A stretch of 7,383 nucleotides of DNA from NCBI GenBank assembly GCA_019411205.1, contig DXRF01000152.1, positions 1 to 7,383 of the forward strand. Reading direction: 5' to 3'. The DNA comes from Parabacteroides sp. Its GTDB lineage: Bacteria > Bacteroidota > Bacteroidia > Bacteroidales > Tannerellaceae. The notes below the pieces were generated by a model. The model was not told the origin of the DNA. It did no database searches and worked only from the letters and a program-made list of their open reading frames with translations. This document shows positions 1 through 6,404 of this stretch, piece by piece. The translations under genes and the position numbers were made by a program. Positions within the stretch are counted from its first letter, which is position 1; each line of letters begins with the position of its first letter.

Positions 1-67
1 CTGTCTTTTCCATTTGTTACTTCTTTTGAGTGTAACGATATTTTAGGACTAGACAAAATATAAGAAC

Positions 68-102
68 AAAAAGAAGGTTTCCATCACGGAGACCTTCTTT
101 TT
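68..102 (-). terminator. Rho-independent terminator of the efflux operon, probably bidirectional
   Basis: Arms 68-82 and 88-102 pair over 15 base pairs, with one T-G wobble (79/91), around the 5-base loop ATCAC. The outer part of the stem is A5 on one side and T5 on the other, so either strand makes a hairpin ending in a U-run. Read on the minus strand it lies about 30 bases after the TolC-family stop codon, where an operon terminator is expected. It could also stop transcription entering from the left. In bases 1-67 I see no gene, only AT-rich spacer. Confidence 0.85.
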
Positions 103-131
103 CTTAAACAAATGTGTCTAACCCAAATATG

Positions 132-1484
132 TTATAGTGTTATTGGTGTGCCATTATAAAAGTCCAGGATTTTGGTACGGAAGATGAAGTCATACTTGGC
201 CTGGACTTGTTCGGACAAGCTCTGGGCATACTTCGTTTTGGCTTCACTATATTCGAAAACCGTGCTCTTACCGGCAGTATAGCGGTCTTCGGCATAAGAG
301 AAAGCCTCCTTGCTGGCAAGGACCGATTTGTCGGATGCGGTATATTTCTCCTGGGCGGCAGTCGCATTGTAGTAGGCCTGCTGGATTTCCTTATACAGCA
401 CCTTCTTCGCATTCTCCATCATCAACTCCCGGTTCCGGATACCTATACGGGCAGAACGGACATTATTGCGGACCTGGAAACGGTTGAACAACGGAATACT
501 CAAGCTGAACCCGATCGTTTTACGTCCGTTATTCTTCAACTGGTCGCCAAAAGGAAGGTTCGTATACTCGCCATCACCGGAATAATGATAATAACCGTTG
601 CTATAGCTGGCGCCGAAATTCAGTTTCGGATAATAGCCTGCCTGAGCGACTTTCAGCATCTTCTTCTGACTTTCCAAGAGATATTCCTGCTCTTTGATCT
701 GCGGCTTGAAAGCAATGGCATGATCATAGACATTGTCCGGTGGGAGAATACTGCCCATATACTGTTCGACAGCATCCTCAATTTCAGGGACTACAATATC
801 GAAGTTTTCACCGTCACGTTCCAGTTCGAGGCTCTGCGTCAAATCGAGCAATGCCAGTTTCACATTGTTACGCGCCTCGGTCAGCGAGACTTCGTCCTTC
901 GCCAGCTGCGCTTTCATATCGTATAACTGAGAAAGGGGAACCTTCCCGTTCTTTACCAATGCTTCGGTTTTCACGACCTGCTCATTGCTCAGCGCAACCT
1001 GTAACTCGGCAATCTTCTGGACTTCCTTATTATACAAAACCTGCAAATAATAGGAAGCAACATTGATCGACAAGTCCTCCCTCGCCTTATTCAAAGTCTC
1101 GACAGCCGCTTTCAAGTCCAACTTGCGGGCAGCGATATCGTTGGGGATACGCAAGCCATCGAATATCGGCATGCTCAAAGAAACGGAGGCCGAGGTATTG
1201 GCCGAGTTCTGATCCACAATCACACCCGATTTGGAGGGAGAACGCCCGAAGTCGAAGTTCTGTCCGACATTGGCATTCAAATCGGGCAACCAACTGAACT
1301 TGCTGGTGTTCAATTCCACTTTCCGGCTTTCCTGATCCTGCTCTTTTTGCTTCAGATCAACATTATGCTCGATCGCATAGCGAATGCATTCTTCCAGAGA
1401 CCATCGTTTGGCAGATTCCTGCCCCCAAGCGAAGGTACCGGAAAGAAACAAAGTCGTAGCTATTATTAATTGGCTTCTCATCAT
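132..1484 (-). CDS. TolC-family outer membrane efflux protein
   Basis: This is the outer membrane channel of a tripartite exporter, 450 aa and full length for the family. Residues 1-21 form a signal peptide (basic MMRSQ, hydrophobic core, likely cut near AWG/QES), so the mature protein is exported. Two homologous OEP halves are visible. LEECIRYAIEHN (30-41) opens the first; SWLPDLNA (64-71) is echoed by GYYPKLNF (283-290), and MPIFDG (105-110) by IPLFNR (330-335). These mark strand and helix borders of the barrel. The helical hairpins around 176-200 and 401-425 carry the NGK and AGK turns that usually face the adaptor. It is the last gene of the operon, 14 bases after the adaptor stop. Two adjacent ATG codons (1484 and 1481) both fit as starts. 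The family is certain; the substrate is unknown. Confidence 0.95.
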   Translation of the reverse strand: MMRSQLIIATTLFLSGTFAWGQESAKRWSLEECIRYAIEHNVDLKQKEQDQESRKVELNTSKFSWLPDLNANVGQNFDFGRSPSKSGVIVDQNSANTSASVSLSMPIFDGLRIPNDIAARKLDLKAAVETLNKAREDLSINVASYYLQVLYNKEVQKIAELQVALSNEQVVKTEALVKNGKVPLSQLYDMKAQLAKDEVSLTEARNNVKLALLDLTQSLELERDGENFDIVVPEIEDAVEQYMGSILPPDNVYDHAIAFKPQIKEQEYLLESQKKMLKVAQAGYYPKLNFGASYSNGYYHYSGDGEYTNLPFGDQLKNNGRKTIGFSLSIPLFNRFQVRNNVRSARIGIRNRELMMENAKKVLYKEIQQAYYNATAAQEKYTASDKSVLASKEAFSYAEDRYTAGKSTVFEYSEAKTKYAQSLSEQVQAKYDFIFRTKILDFYNGTPITL

Positions 1485-1498
1485 TCTATCGTTTACAA

Positions 1499-2620
1499 TT
1501 ATTTCTTATTCGGATCGACAATCGCCCCACGTACCTTTTCATTTTCGGCGAGGCCTTCCTTAATTTCGATCTTGATACCATCGGACAACCCCACCTTAAC
1601 GGCCCGCTTTTCAAACTGCTGTTCCGGCTTTTCCGCTTTTACCACTTGCACGAAAGTAGAATCACCACTAAACTCGACGCAGCTTTCGGGTACGGACAAA
1701 ACATTCTCCGCACGCTTCAACACGATCTCGGCATTGGCACTGTAGCCGGCACGGATAAAAGCATCGCCGGGCATATGTACGGCCGCCTTCACCTCAAACA
1801 GTACAGCTCCGTTCTCTTCCACTCCCTTAGGAGCCACATACTCCAATTCGGCGTCAAACGTACGGCTTTCCATTGCGCCGACCGTCAGCTTGATCGGCAT
1901 CCCTTCGTGGATACGGCCGACCTCCGTTTCGTCTACTTTTCCTTTAAAGATCATATTGCTCATATCGGCAACAGTAGCAATCGTCGTACCGTCGTTGAAA
2001 GTATTCGATTGGATCACCGAGTTACCGACCTTGATAGGAACATCCAAGATCATACCGGTGATAGTGGAACGAACCTGTGTCGTACTGGAAGCGGCAGACC
2101 GTTTGGAGATCCCTTCACGGATGATCTCAAGAGCATCTTGAGCATTCTCGGCCTCTTCCTGCGCTTTCTTATAATTGGCAAGAGATGTCTCATAATCTTC
2201 TTTGGAGATAACGCCCTGTTTATATAACTCTTCATCTCGCTTGAAGGTAGCACTGATCTGTTCGAGACTGATCTTCGCTACCCGCACACGCGATTCGGCG
2301 CTATTCAACTGAACCATTTCAGGAATAACCTTGATACGGGCAATGATCTCCCCTTCTTTCACCATCTGTCCGGCTTCTTTCAGCAATTCGGAGATGATAC
2401 CCGACATTTGCGGTTTGATAAGTACTTCATCACGGGGTTCGACCTTTCCGGTCGCCACGGTCTTCGTCTCAATCGTGTCACGAGCAGGAGTAACCAACTC
2501 ATAGACGGTAATGACGGGTTGCGCTTTCTTCCACAAGAAATAGAAAGTGCCGACAACAGCAGCTCCCACTAATATCAAAAAGATGATCCGCAGGACTTTT
2601 TTTACGATACGATTCTTCAT
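1499..2620 (-). CDS. MacA/HlyD-type periplasmic adaptor (membrane fusion protein)
   Basis: This 373 aa adaptor links the inner membrane permeases to the TolC-like channel. It has a basic N terminus and one transmembrane helix at about 11-30, with no lipobox, so it is probably anchored by the helix. A split biotinyl-lipoyl domain follows (about 59-96 and 183-218), interrupted by an alpha-helical hairpin at about 100-172. Beta-barrel and membrane-proximal domains fill 220-368. The hairpin tip contains R128, L132 and S139 in RDEELYKQGVISKED, the RLS motif that in MacA and AcrA contacts the TolC tip. This supports direct pairing with the TolC-family gene just downstream. It is separated from the upstream permease by 114 bases containing a heptad hairpin repeat. 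The exact MacA orthology and the cargo are not established. Confidence 0.93.
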   Translation of the reverse strand: MKNRIVKKVLRIIFLILVGAAVVGTFYFLWKKAQPVITVYELVTPARDTIETKTVATGKVEPRDEVLIKPQMSGIISELLKEAGQMVKEGEIIARIKVIPEMVQLNSAESRVRVAKISLEQISATFKRDEELYKQGVISKEDYETSLANYKKAQEEAENAQDALEIIREGISKRSAASSTTQVRSTITGMILDVPIKVGNSVIQSNTFNDGTTIATVADMSNMIFKGKVDETEVGRIHEGMPIKLTVGAMESRTFDAELEYVAPKGVEENGAVLFEVKAAVHMPGDAFIRAGYSANAEIVLKRAENVLSVPESCVEFSGDSTFVQVVKAEKPEQQFEKRAVKVGLSDGIKIEIKEGLAENEKVRGAIVDPNKK

Positions 2621-2651
2621 AACTATAGCTTTTTATTAATTGACAATGGAA

Positions 2652-2737
2652 ATATTTATGATTTATGATTTCAGATTTATGATTTATAATTTGTGTCTAC
2701 GTATAAATCATAAATCTGAAATCATAAATCCAAATCA
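2652..2737. repeat. Heptanucleotide inverted-repeat array with a perfect 29-bp stem
   Basis: Six consecutive 7-base units run from 2652 to 2693 (ATATTTA, TGATTTA, TGATTTC, AGATTTA, TGATTTA, TAATTTG). Units of the opposite sense (TAAATCA, TAAATCT, GAAATCA, TAAATCC) run from 2704 onward. Bases 2660-2688 and 2702-2730 are perfectly complementary over 29 bases, with a 13-base loop (2689-2701). The outermost CAAATCA (2731-2737) includes the stop codon of the second permease. The operon transcript could fold this into a long AU-rich hairpin between the permease and adaptor genes. No U-run follows it on the minus strand, so a simple terminator is unlikely. It shares a 19-base exact stretch with the array at 4005-4102. 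Confidence 0.9.
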
Positions 2738-3997
2738 CTCTTCCCTGATAGCGTCGATCGCCTTGATCTGCATGGCACGCCAGGCAGGGATCAACCCGGC
2801 GAACAGACCGCTGAACAGCAGGATTACGGTAGCCGCAACCGCTGTTCCGATATGGATTTCGGGATTGGAGAAATACGTGTCGTTAGACACATCGCCGCCG
2901 CTTGCCATCGCATTGTTCACCACATCGAGCAAGAACACGCCCACACTAAGCCCGATCAACCCGGCAAGGGATGTCAGCAGCAAGCTCTCACTCATGATCT
3001 GCGATACAATATCGAAAGGCTTCGCACCGATTGCACGGCGCACCCCAATCTCGCGTGTCCGCTCCCGGACCGTTACCATCATGATATTACTAACCCCGAT
3101 AATTCCGGCCAGCAGCGTACCGATACCGACCAGCCAGACCAGAATATTAATACCGGTAAACAGCATGTCGAATGTTTCGAACTGCTTGGCTATCGTAAAG
3201 CTGCTGATAGCATGTTCGTCCGTCGGGGAAATCTCGTTCTGCGAACGCAGAACCGTTTTTATGTCTTCCACCATCTTATCACAGGAGTAACCGTCGTCGG
3301 CCGTCGCGCAGAGGAACCAGAACTTGTCTCCCTGGTTGGAAGCCTGCTGGAGCGTCTTGAACGGGATCATCACGCTCTCTTCCGTACGCCCGCCAATCTG
3401 GGCACGGGGCTTCGGCTTGATCACACCGACGACCTGATAATAAATGCCATTCACCCGTATATATTGTCCGATCGGATCTTCATCCGGCGCGAAAAGGACT
3501 TCGCGCACGATATTACCGATCAGGCATACCTTTCGTTTTTCAATCATGTCGATTTCATTCAACAGACGCCCCGCCAGGATATGCTGCGTTTCGATATTGA
3601 AATATTCGGAATAGACACCACGCACGTTATATGTACCCGCTTTCTGTCCTCTCACCACATTGTTCTGTCCGCCCCATTGCATGATCATCGGTGAAAGATA
3701 GCGTACCCCTTTCACACGCTGGCGGATCGTCTCCAAGTCGCGGTTGCGCATCTGCCAGTAGCGTCCTTTCTTATACCCTTTATAAGGTTCGCCGGTCCGT
3801 TCGGAAAAGAAGAATGCAGAGTTTGTCGAAAAGCCATCGACGTTCTTCAATACGCCGTTCTTTAAACCATTGCCGGAGCCCAACAGGATCACGAGCATCA
3901 AGATGCCCCAAAACACTCCGAAACCGGTCAACAGGCTACGGGTCTTGTTACGGGTGATCGTCACCCATATTTCTACCCAGCGATCGATATCAAACAT
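2735..3997 (-). CDS. MacB/FtsX-type ABC transporter permease (second of two)
   Basis: This inner membrane permease of 420 aa has the MacB half-transporter layout without a fused ATPase. TM1 is at about 22-42, a large periplasmic core domain at about 44-280, and TM2-4 at about 283-305, 336-360 and 384-404. The FtsX core motif GVSNIMMVTVRERTREIG (301-318) precedes a conserved RRAIGA element that couples to the ATPase. The start is supported because MFDIDRWVEIW aligns with MFDFDNFREIW of the neighbouring permease. Over the first 50 residues the two agree at about 30 positions, and around the FtsX motif at about three quarters, while the periplasmic cores differ much more. They are paralogues that probably form a heterodimer. 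The gene is bracketed by heptad repeat arrays on both sides. Periplasmic cysteines C230 and C239 might pair, which is only a guess. Confidence 0.93.
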   Translation of the reverse strand: MFDIDRWVEIWVTITRNKTRSLLTGFGVFWGILMLVILLGSGNGLKNGVLKNVDGFSTNSAFFFSERTGEPYKGYKKGRYWQMRNRDLETIRQRVKGVRYLSPMIMQWGGQNNVVRGQKAGTYNVRGVYSEYFNIETQHILAGRLLNEIDMIEKRKVCLIGNIVREVLFAPDEDPIGQYIRVNGIYYQVVGVIKPKPRAQIGGRTEESVMIPFKTLQQASNQGDKFWFLCATADDGYSCDKMVEDIKTVLRSQNEISPTDEHAISSFTIAKQFETFDMLFTGINILVWLVGIGTLLAGIIGVSNIMMVTVRERTREIGVRRAIGAKPFDIVSQIMSESLLLTSLAGLIGLSVGVFLLDVVNNAMASGGDVSNDTYFSNPEIHIGTAVAATVILLFSGLFAGLIPAWRAMQIKAIDAIREE

Positions 3998-4004
3998 TTT
4001 ACTT

Positions 4005-4102
4005 TGATTTATGATTTATAATTTATGACTTATGATTCCCGATCCATGATTTAACTTTATACCGCTTGACGCCATAAATCACAAATCTAAAATCATAACT
4101 AT
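4005..4102. repeat. Degenerate heptanucleotide inverted-repeat array
   Basis: Seven uninterrupted 7-base units fill 4005-4053: TGATTTA, TGATTTA, TAATTTA, TGACTTA, TGATTCC, CGATCCA, TGATTTA. Reverse-sense units (TAAATCA, CAAATCT, AAAATCA) run from 4075 to 4095. Bases 4011-4034 pair with 4073-4096 at 19 of 24 positions around a 38-base loop. Bases 4006-4024 are identical to 2674-2692 of the other array (GATTTATGATTTATAATTT). The array fills nearly the whole 107-base gap between the two permease genes. One heptad read on the minus strand, TAGATTTG (4089-4082), matches a Bacteroidetes -7 box, but I see no -33 partner. Confidence 0.82.
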
Positions 4103-4104
4103 TT

Positions 4105-5370
4105 TCATTCACTACGCATGGCTTCAATCGCCGTAATCTTGACTGCCTTGCGAGCAGGGAAATAGCCGGCCAGCACGCCTGCTCCGATGATCAGGGCCGT
4201 AGCAGACAGCGCCACACTGAGGTTCACCGTCGGGTTCAAGAAGATACTCATGTCATCTTGTGAAACATTCTTTCCGACATTCATCATCTCCATGACCGAA
4301 TTGATTCCTTCCGTCAGCCCGATTCCTAAGATCATGCCCAAATAACCGAATACCGCCGTGATCAGGATCGATTCGACAATGATCAGTTTCAAGATAGAGA
4401 ACGGAGTCGCTCCTATTGCCTTCCGGATACCGAACTCCCTCGTTCGCTCACGTACCGTTATCAGCATGATGTTGCTCACGCCTACGATCCCGGCAGTCAG
4501 TGTACCGATACCGATCACCCAGATAAAGAGAGCGATACCATTCATCAGGCCGTTCAGCATCATGAAGTTTTCGAGTGTGTTCCACATACCGATCGCCCGC
4601 CGGTCTTCGGGATCAAACTTGTGCCGTAATCCCATCTGTTGACGGAAACGTTTCTCGAAAGCATCAAATTCTTCCTGTGTAGAAATACCTTTCACCGTAA
4701 AGATGATGTCATCCAGTCCGTATCCGGCATTATACAAGGTCTGCGCCGTACTGAAAGGAATATAAGCCGGCGCATTGTTGTCATTGTTCTCCGCCTTATA
4801 GACGCCGATTACCTGGTAGGCGACACTTCCTGCATTCACATATTTGCCCAATGGGTCCGCTCCTTTGAAAAGCACTTCTTTCATACGGGGACTCAGAACA
4901 ATCACCTTTCTTTTTTCCTTTACATCTATGTCATTGATGAAGCGGCCGTTTCCAACCGTCATTTCGATATTGTCGATCACCGCCTTCGACGAATGCACAC
5001 CGTTCAGGGAATAGGCGTTATATTCATCTCCGTAGGAAAGCGTATCGTTCCGACTGATACTCGCCGTGATCAAGTCCACTTCAGGGTTTTCACGCGGAAT
5101 GGCGATCAGGTCTTCATCCTTGTATTCGATCCTACGGTTCGTCTGCATACCTTTGTATGGCTTACTCGTGTAGCGCGGCCATGTTTCCACCCGGTTCAGG
5201 CTAAAATTGCGAAAGTTAGACATGATCCCGTTCTTCATTCCGTTGCCTGCCCCCAAAAGGACAATCAATATGAAGATCCCCCATGCCACGGAAAAGCCGG
5301 TCAGAAAGGTACGGAGTTTATTCTTTTGAATCGTACTCCATATTTCTCGGAAATTATCAAAGTCAAACAT
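4105..5370 (-). CDS. MacB/FtsX-type ABC transporter permease (first of two)
   Basis: This is a 421 aa inner membrane permease with the same plan as its paralogue downstream. TM1 is at about 22-42, the periplasmic MacB core domain at about 44-275, and TM2-4 at about 280-303, 328-352 and 384-404. The FtsX motif GVSNIMLITVRERTREFG (297-314) is followed by IRKAIGATPF, which in this family contacts the ATPase. Its ATG lies inside the end of the ATPase gene: the 8 bases ATGTTTGA hold this start and that stop, so translation is probably coupled. Together with the other permease it should make the transmembrane part of a type VII (mechanotransmission) exporter. A LolC/E-like role was considered but fits less well, because adaptor and TolC genes follow in the same operon. 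Confidence 0.94.
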   Translation of the reverse strand: MFDFDNFREIWSTIQKNKLRTFLTGFSVAWGIFILIVLLGAGNGMKNGIMSNFRNFSLNRVETWPRYTSKPYKGMQTNRRIEYKDEDLIAIPRENPEVDLITASISRNDTLSYGDEYNAYSLNGVHSSKAVIDNIEMTVGNGRFINDIDVKEKRKVIVLSPRMKEVLFKGADPLGKYVNAGSVAYQVIGVYKAENNDNNAPAYIPFSTAQTLYNAGYGLDDIIFTVKGISTQEEFDAFEKRFRQQMGLRHKFDPEDRRAIGMWNTLENFMMLNGLMNGIALFIWVIGIGTLTAGIVGVSNIMLITVRERTREFGIRKAIGATPFSILKLIIVESILITAVFGYLGMILGIGLTEGINSVMEMMNVGKNVSQDDMSIFLNPTVNLSVALSATALIIGAGVLAGYFPARKAVKITAIEAMRSE

Positions 5371-6049
5371 ATCCCAATCCTTTTTCTATTGTTTCTATCA
5401 AACCGTCTTTTACACGGATAATACGGTCGGTTGCCTCGGCCACCGAAGGTTCGTGTGTCACGATCACCATCGTCAGCCCCTCGAGGTTTACTCTCCGGAG
5501 CAACTCCATCACCTCGACTGTCGTCTTACTGTCCAACGCTCCGGTCGGTTCATCCGCCAGGATCACCTGCGGTTTGGCAATCAAGGCACGGGCAATGGCA
5601 ACACGCTGTTTCTGCCCACCGGACATTTCATTCGGCATATGTTCCGCCCAATCTTTCAGTCCGACCATATCCAGATATTCCAACGCCATAGCGTTCCGCT
5701 TCTTGCGACTTATTCCCTGATAGTATAGGGGCAACGCTACGTTCTCCATCGCATTTTTGAATGAAATCAGATTAAAGGACTGGAAGATGAAACCGATCAT
5801 CCGGTTACGCAGTTCCGCCGCACGGGTTTCGCTCAGATTGCGGATCAACTGCCCGTTCAGGGTATAAGTGCCCGTATCGTATGTATCCAGTATCCCCAAG
5901 ATATTCAGTAATGTGGATTTTCCCGATCCCGACGCACCCATAATAGACACCATCTCTCCCTTCTCTATATCCAAGTCTATGCCTTTCAATACATGCAGCG
6001 GCGCGCCGTTGAAATACGTTTTGTTAATTCCTTCCAGATGAATCATCAT
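5363..6049 (-). CDS. ABC transporter ATP-binding protein of MacB/LolD/FtsE type
   Basis: This cytoplasmic ATPase powers the exporter. At 228 aa it is a lone nucleotide-binding domain, whereas E. coli MacB has this domain fused to the permease. All motifs are intact: Walker A GASGSGKST (38-46), Q-loop Q90 in FIFQSFNLI, signature MSGGQKQRVAIARAL (142-156), Walker B VILADEPTGALDS (162-174) with catalytic E167, and switch histidine H199 in VTHE. The form DEPTGALDS and the length are typical of the MacB/LolD group. It is the first gene of the operon and overlaps the next by 8 bases. Two adjacent ATG codons (6049 and 6046) can serve as start; the second gives MIHLEGI. No ribosome-binding sequence stands out, as is usual in Bacteroidetes. 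Confidence 0.96.
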   Translation of the reverse strand: MMIHLEGINKTYFNGAPLHVLKGIDLDIEKGEMVSIMGASGSGKSTLLNILGILDTYDTGTYTLNGQLIRNLSETRAAELRNRMIGFIFQSFNLISFKNAMENVALPLYYQGISRKKRNAMALEYLDMVGLKDWAEHMPNEMSGGQKQRVAIARALIAKPQVILADEPTGALDSKTTVEVMELLRRVNLEGLTMVIVTHEPSVAEATDRIIRVKDGLIETIEKGLGYV

Positions 6050-6131
6050 ATTTGTTGTTTCTTTTTTCTATTAGACGAACATTTTGCAAAATCGTTACAC
6101 AAATAGGAAAATATTTTGTTATTAACTGCCA

Positions 6132-6139
6132 CAAATATA
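6132..6139 (-). promoter_or_regulatory. Candidate -7 element of the efflux operon promoter
   Basis: Read on the minus strand the bases are TATATTTG, a full match to the Bacteroidetes -7 consensus TAnnTTTG. Transcription would start near 6125 and leave a leader of about 75 bases before the ATPase start. No TTTG lies at the usual 19-21 base distance upstream. That position is instead covered by the palindrome at 6153-6171, so the promoter may be weak or controlled. The call rests on one short motif. Confidence 0.4.
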
Positions 6140-6152
6140 TGCTTTACCAAAA

Positions 6153-6171
6153 TACCTTGTATCACAAGGTA
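6153..6171. promoter_or_regulatory. Perfect palindrome, likely operator for the efflux operon
   Basis: The bases TACCTTGTATCACAAGGTA form 8-base arms mirrored perfectly around ATC. The site starts 13 bases upstream of the candidate -7 box at 6132-6139 and covers the expected -33 region, which is where a dimeric repressor or activator would act. PadR- or TetR-family proteins often control exporters of this kind, but no regulator gene is in the window, so the binding protein is unknown. Confidence 0.55.
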
Positions 6172-6230
6172 CTTATATTTAACCCAAATTAACCTCACAA
6201 AGGTTTATATTTCTTTGTTGAAAATGATGT

Positions 6231-6312
6231 TTACATCTGCATGGAAGCCTGCTCTGACTTACATCTATTTTATTTCCGACAATGTCAAAAACAGATTACA
6301 CTTACATCTATT
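6231..6312. repeat. Three direct copies of TTACATCT upstream of purT
   Basis: TTACATCT occurs at 6231-6238, 6259-6266 and 6302-6309. The last two belong to a longer exact repeat, ACTTACATCTATT, at 6257-6269 and 6300-6312, 43 bases apart (about four helical turns). The first copy overlaps a small inverted repeat GATGT-TT-ACATC (6226-6237). All lie upstream of the purT -33 region, where binding sites for a regulator could sit. Function is not shown by the sequence. Confidence 0.6.
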
Positions 6313-6335
6313 CGGAAATCCCCTATTGAGAACCA

Positions 6336-6366
6336 CTTGTCAATTGCCAATATTACTGTACCTTTG
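6336..6366 (+). promoter_or_regulatory. purT promoter, Bacteroidetes primary-sigma type
   Basis: A -33 element CTTG (6336-6339, three of four matches to TTTG) and a -7 element TACCTTTG (6359-6366, full match to TAnnTTTG) are separated by 19 bases, within the normal range. Initiation would fall near 6371-6375, giving a leader of about 30 bases before the purT ATG at 6405. The leader has only AAAGGAAA (6378-6385) as a remote purine-rich stretch, so no real Shine-Dalgarno is needed or seen. Confidence 0.65.
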
Positions 6367-6404
6367 CGCCTACAAACAAAGGAAATATAATACATTCAAT
6401 AAAT

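Larger units (their letters stand above)
6050..6404. other. Divergent intergenic regulatory region
   Basis: This 355-base gap separates the efflux operon (leftward) from purT (rightward) and is AT-rich. It holds no convincing gene. It does hold a candidate -7 box for the operon, a perfect 19-base palindrome just upstream of it, three copies of TTACATCT and a good purT promoter, each listed separately. Near the ATPase start the leader also contains the self-complementary ATTTTGCAAAAT (6081-6092), of unknown meaning. I see no tRNA, riboswitch or terminator here. Confidence 0.7.

Noticed and set aside
13..46. Plus-strand promoter with TTTG at 13-16 and TATTTTAG at 39-46
   Set aside because: The 22-base spacing is long, the -7 box is imperfect, and the only thing downstream is a terminator followed by a convergent gene.
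207..926. 239-codon open frame antisense to the TolC-family gene
   Set aside because: The minus-strand product is full length with a signal peptide and both OEP halves, so this is a shadow.
2652..2737. Heptad array as a CRISPR array or an all-frame translational stop cassette
   Set aside because: There are no spacers between units, so it is not CRISPR. Seven-base periodicity would rotate stop codons through the frames, but one plus-strand frame stays open through the array, so the stop-cassette idea fails.
2640..3290. 216-codon open frame on the plus strand
   Set aside because: Its N terminus is translated repeat array and the rest is antisense to the conserved permease; it has no recognisable domain.
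2852..3694. 280-codon open frame antisense to the second permease
   Set aside because: It is the mirror of a strongly conserved gene, rich in His, Arg and Asp as antisense frames often are, and matches no family I know.
4082..4089. Internal promoter for the second permease (minus-strand TAGATTTG)
   Set aside because: The -7 match is complete, but no -33 element lies at 19-21 bases and the motif is simply one heptad variant of the repeat.
4639..5421. 260-codon open frame antisense to the first permease
   Set aside because: It spans the junction of two real overlapping genes on the other strand and shows no domain or start signals.
4105..6049. LolCDE lipoprotein-release system
   Set aside because: The ATPase and permease types are compatible, but the operon continues with a periplasmic adaptor and a TolC-family channel, which indicates a MacAB-TolC-like exporter.
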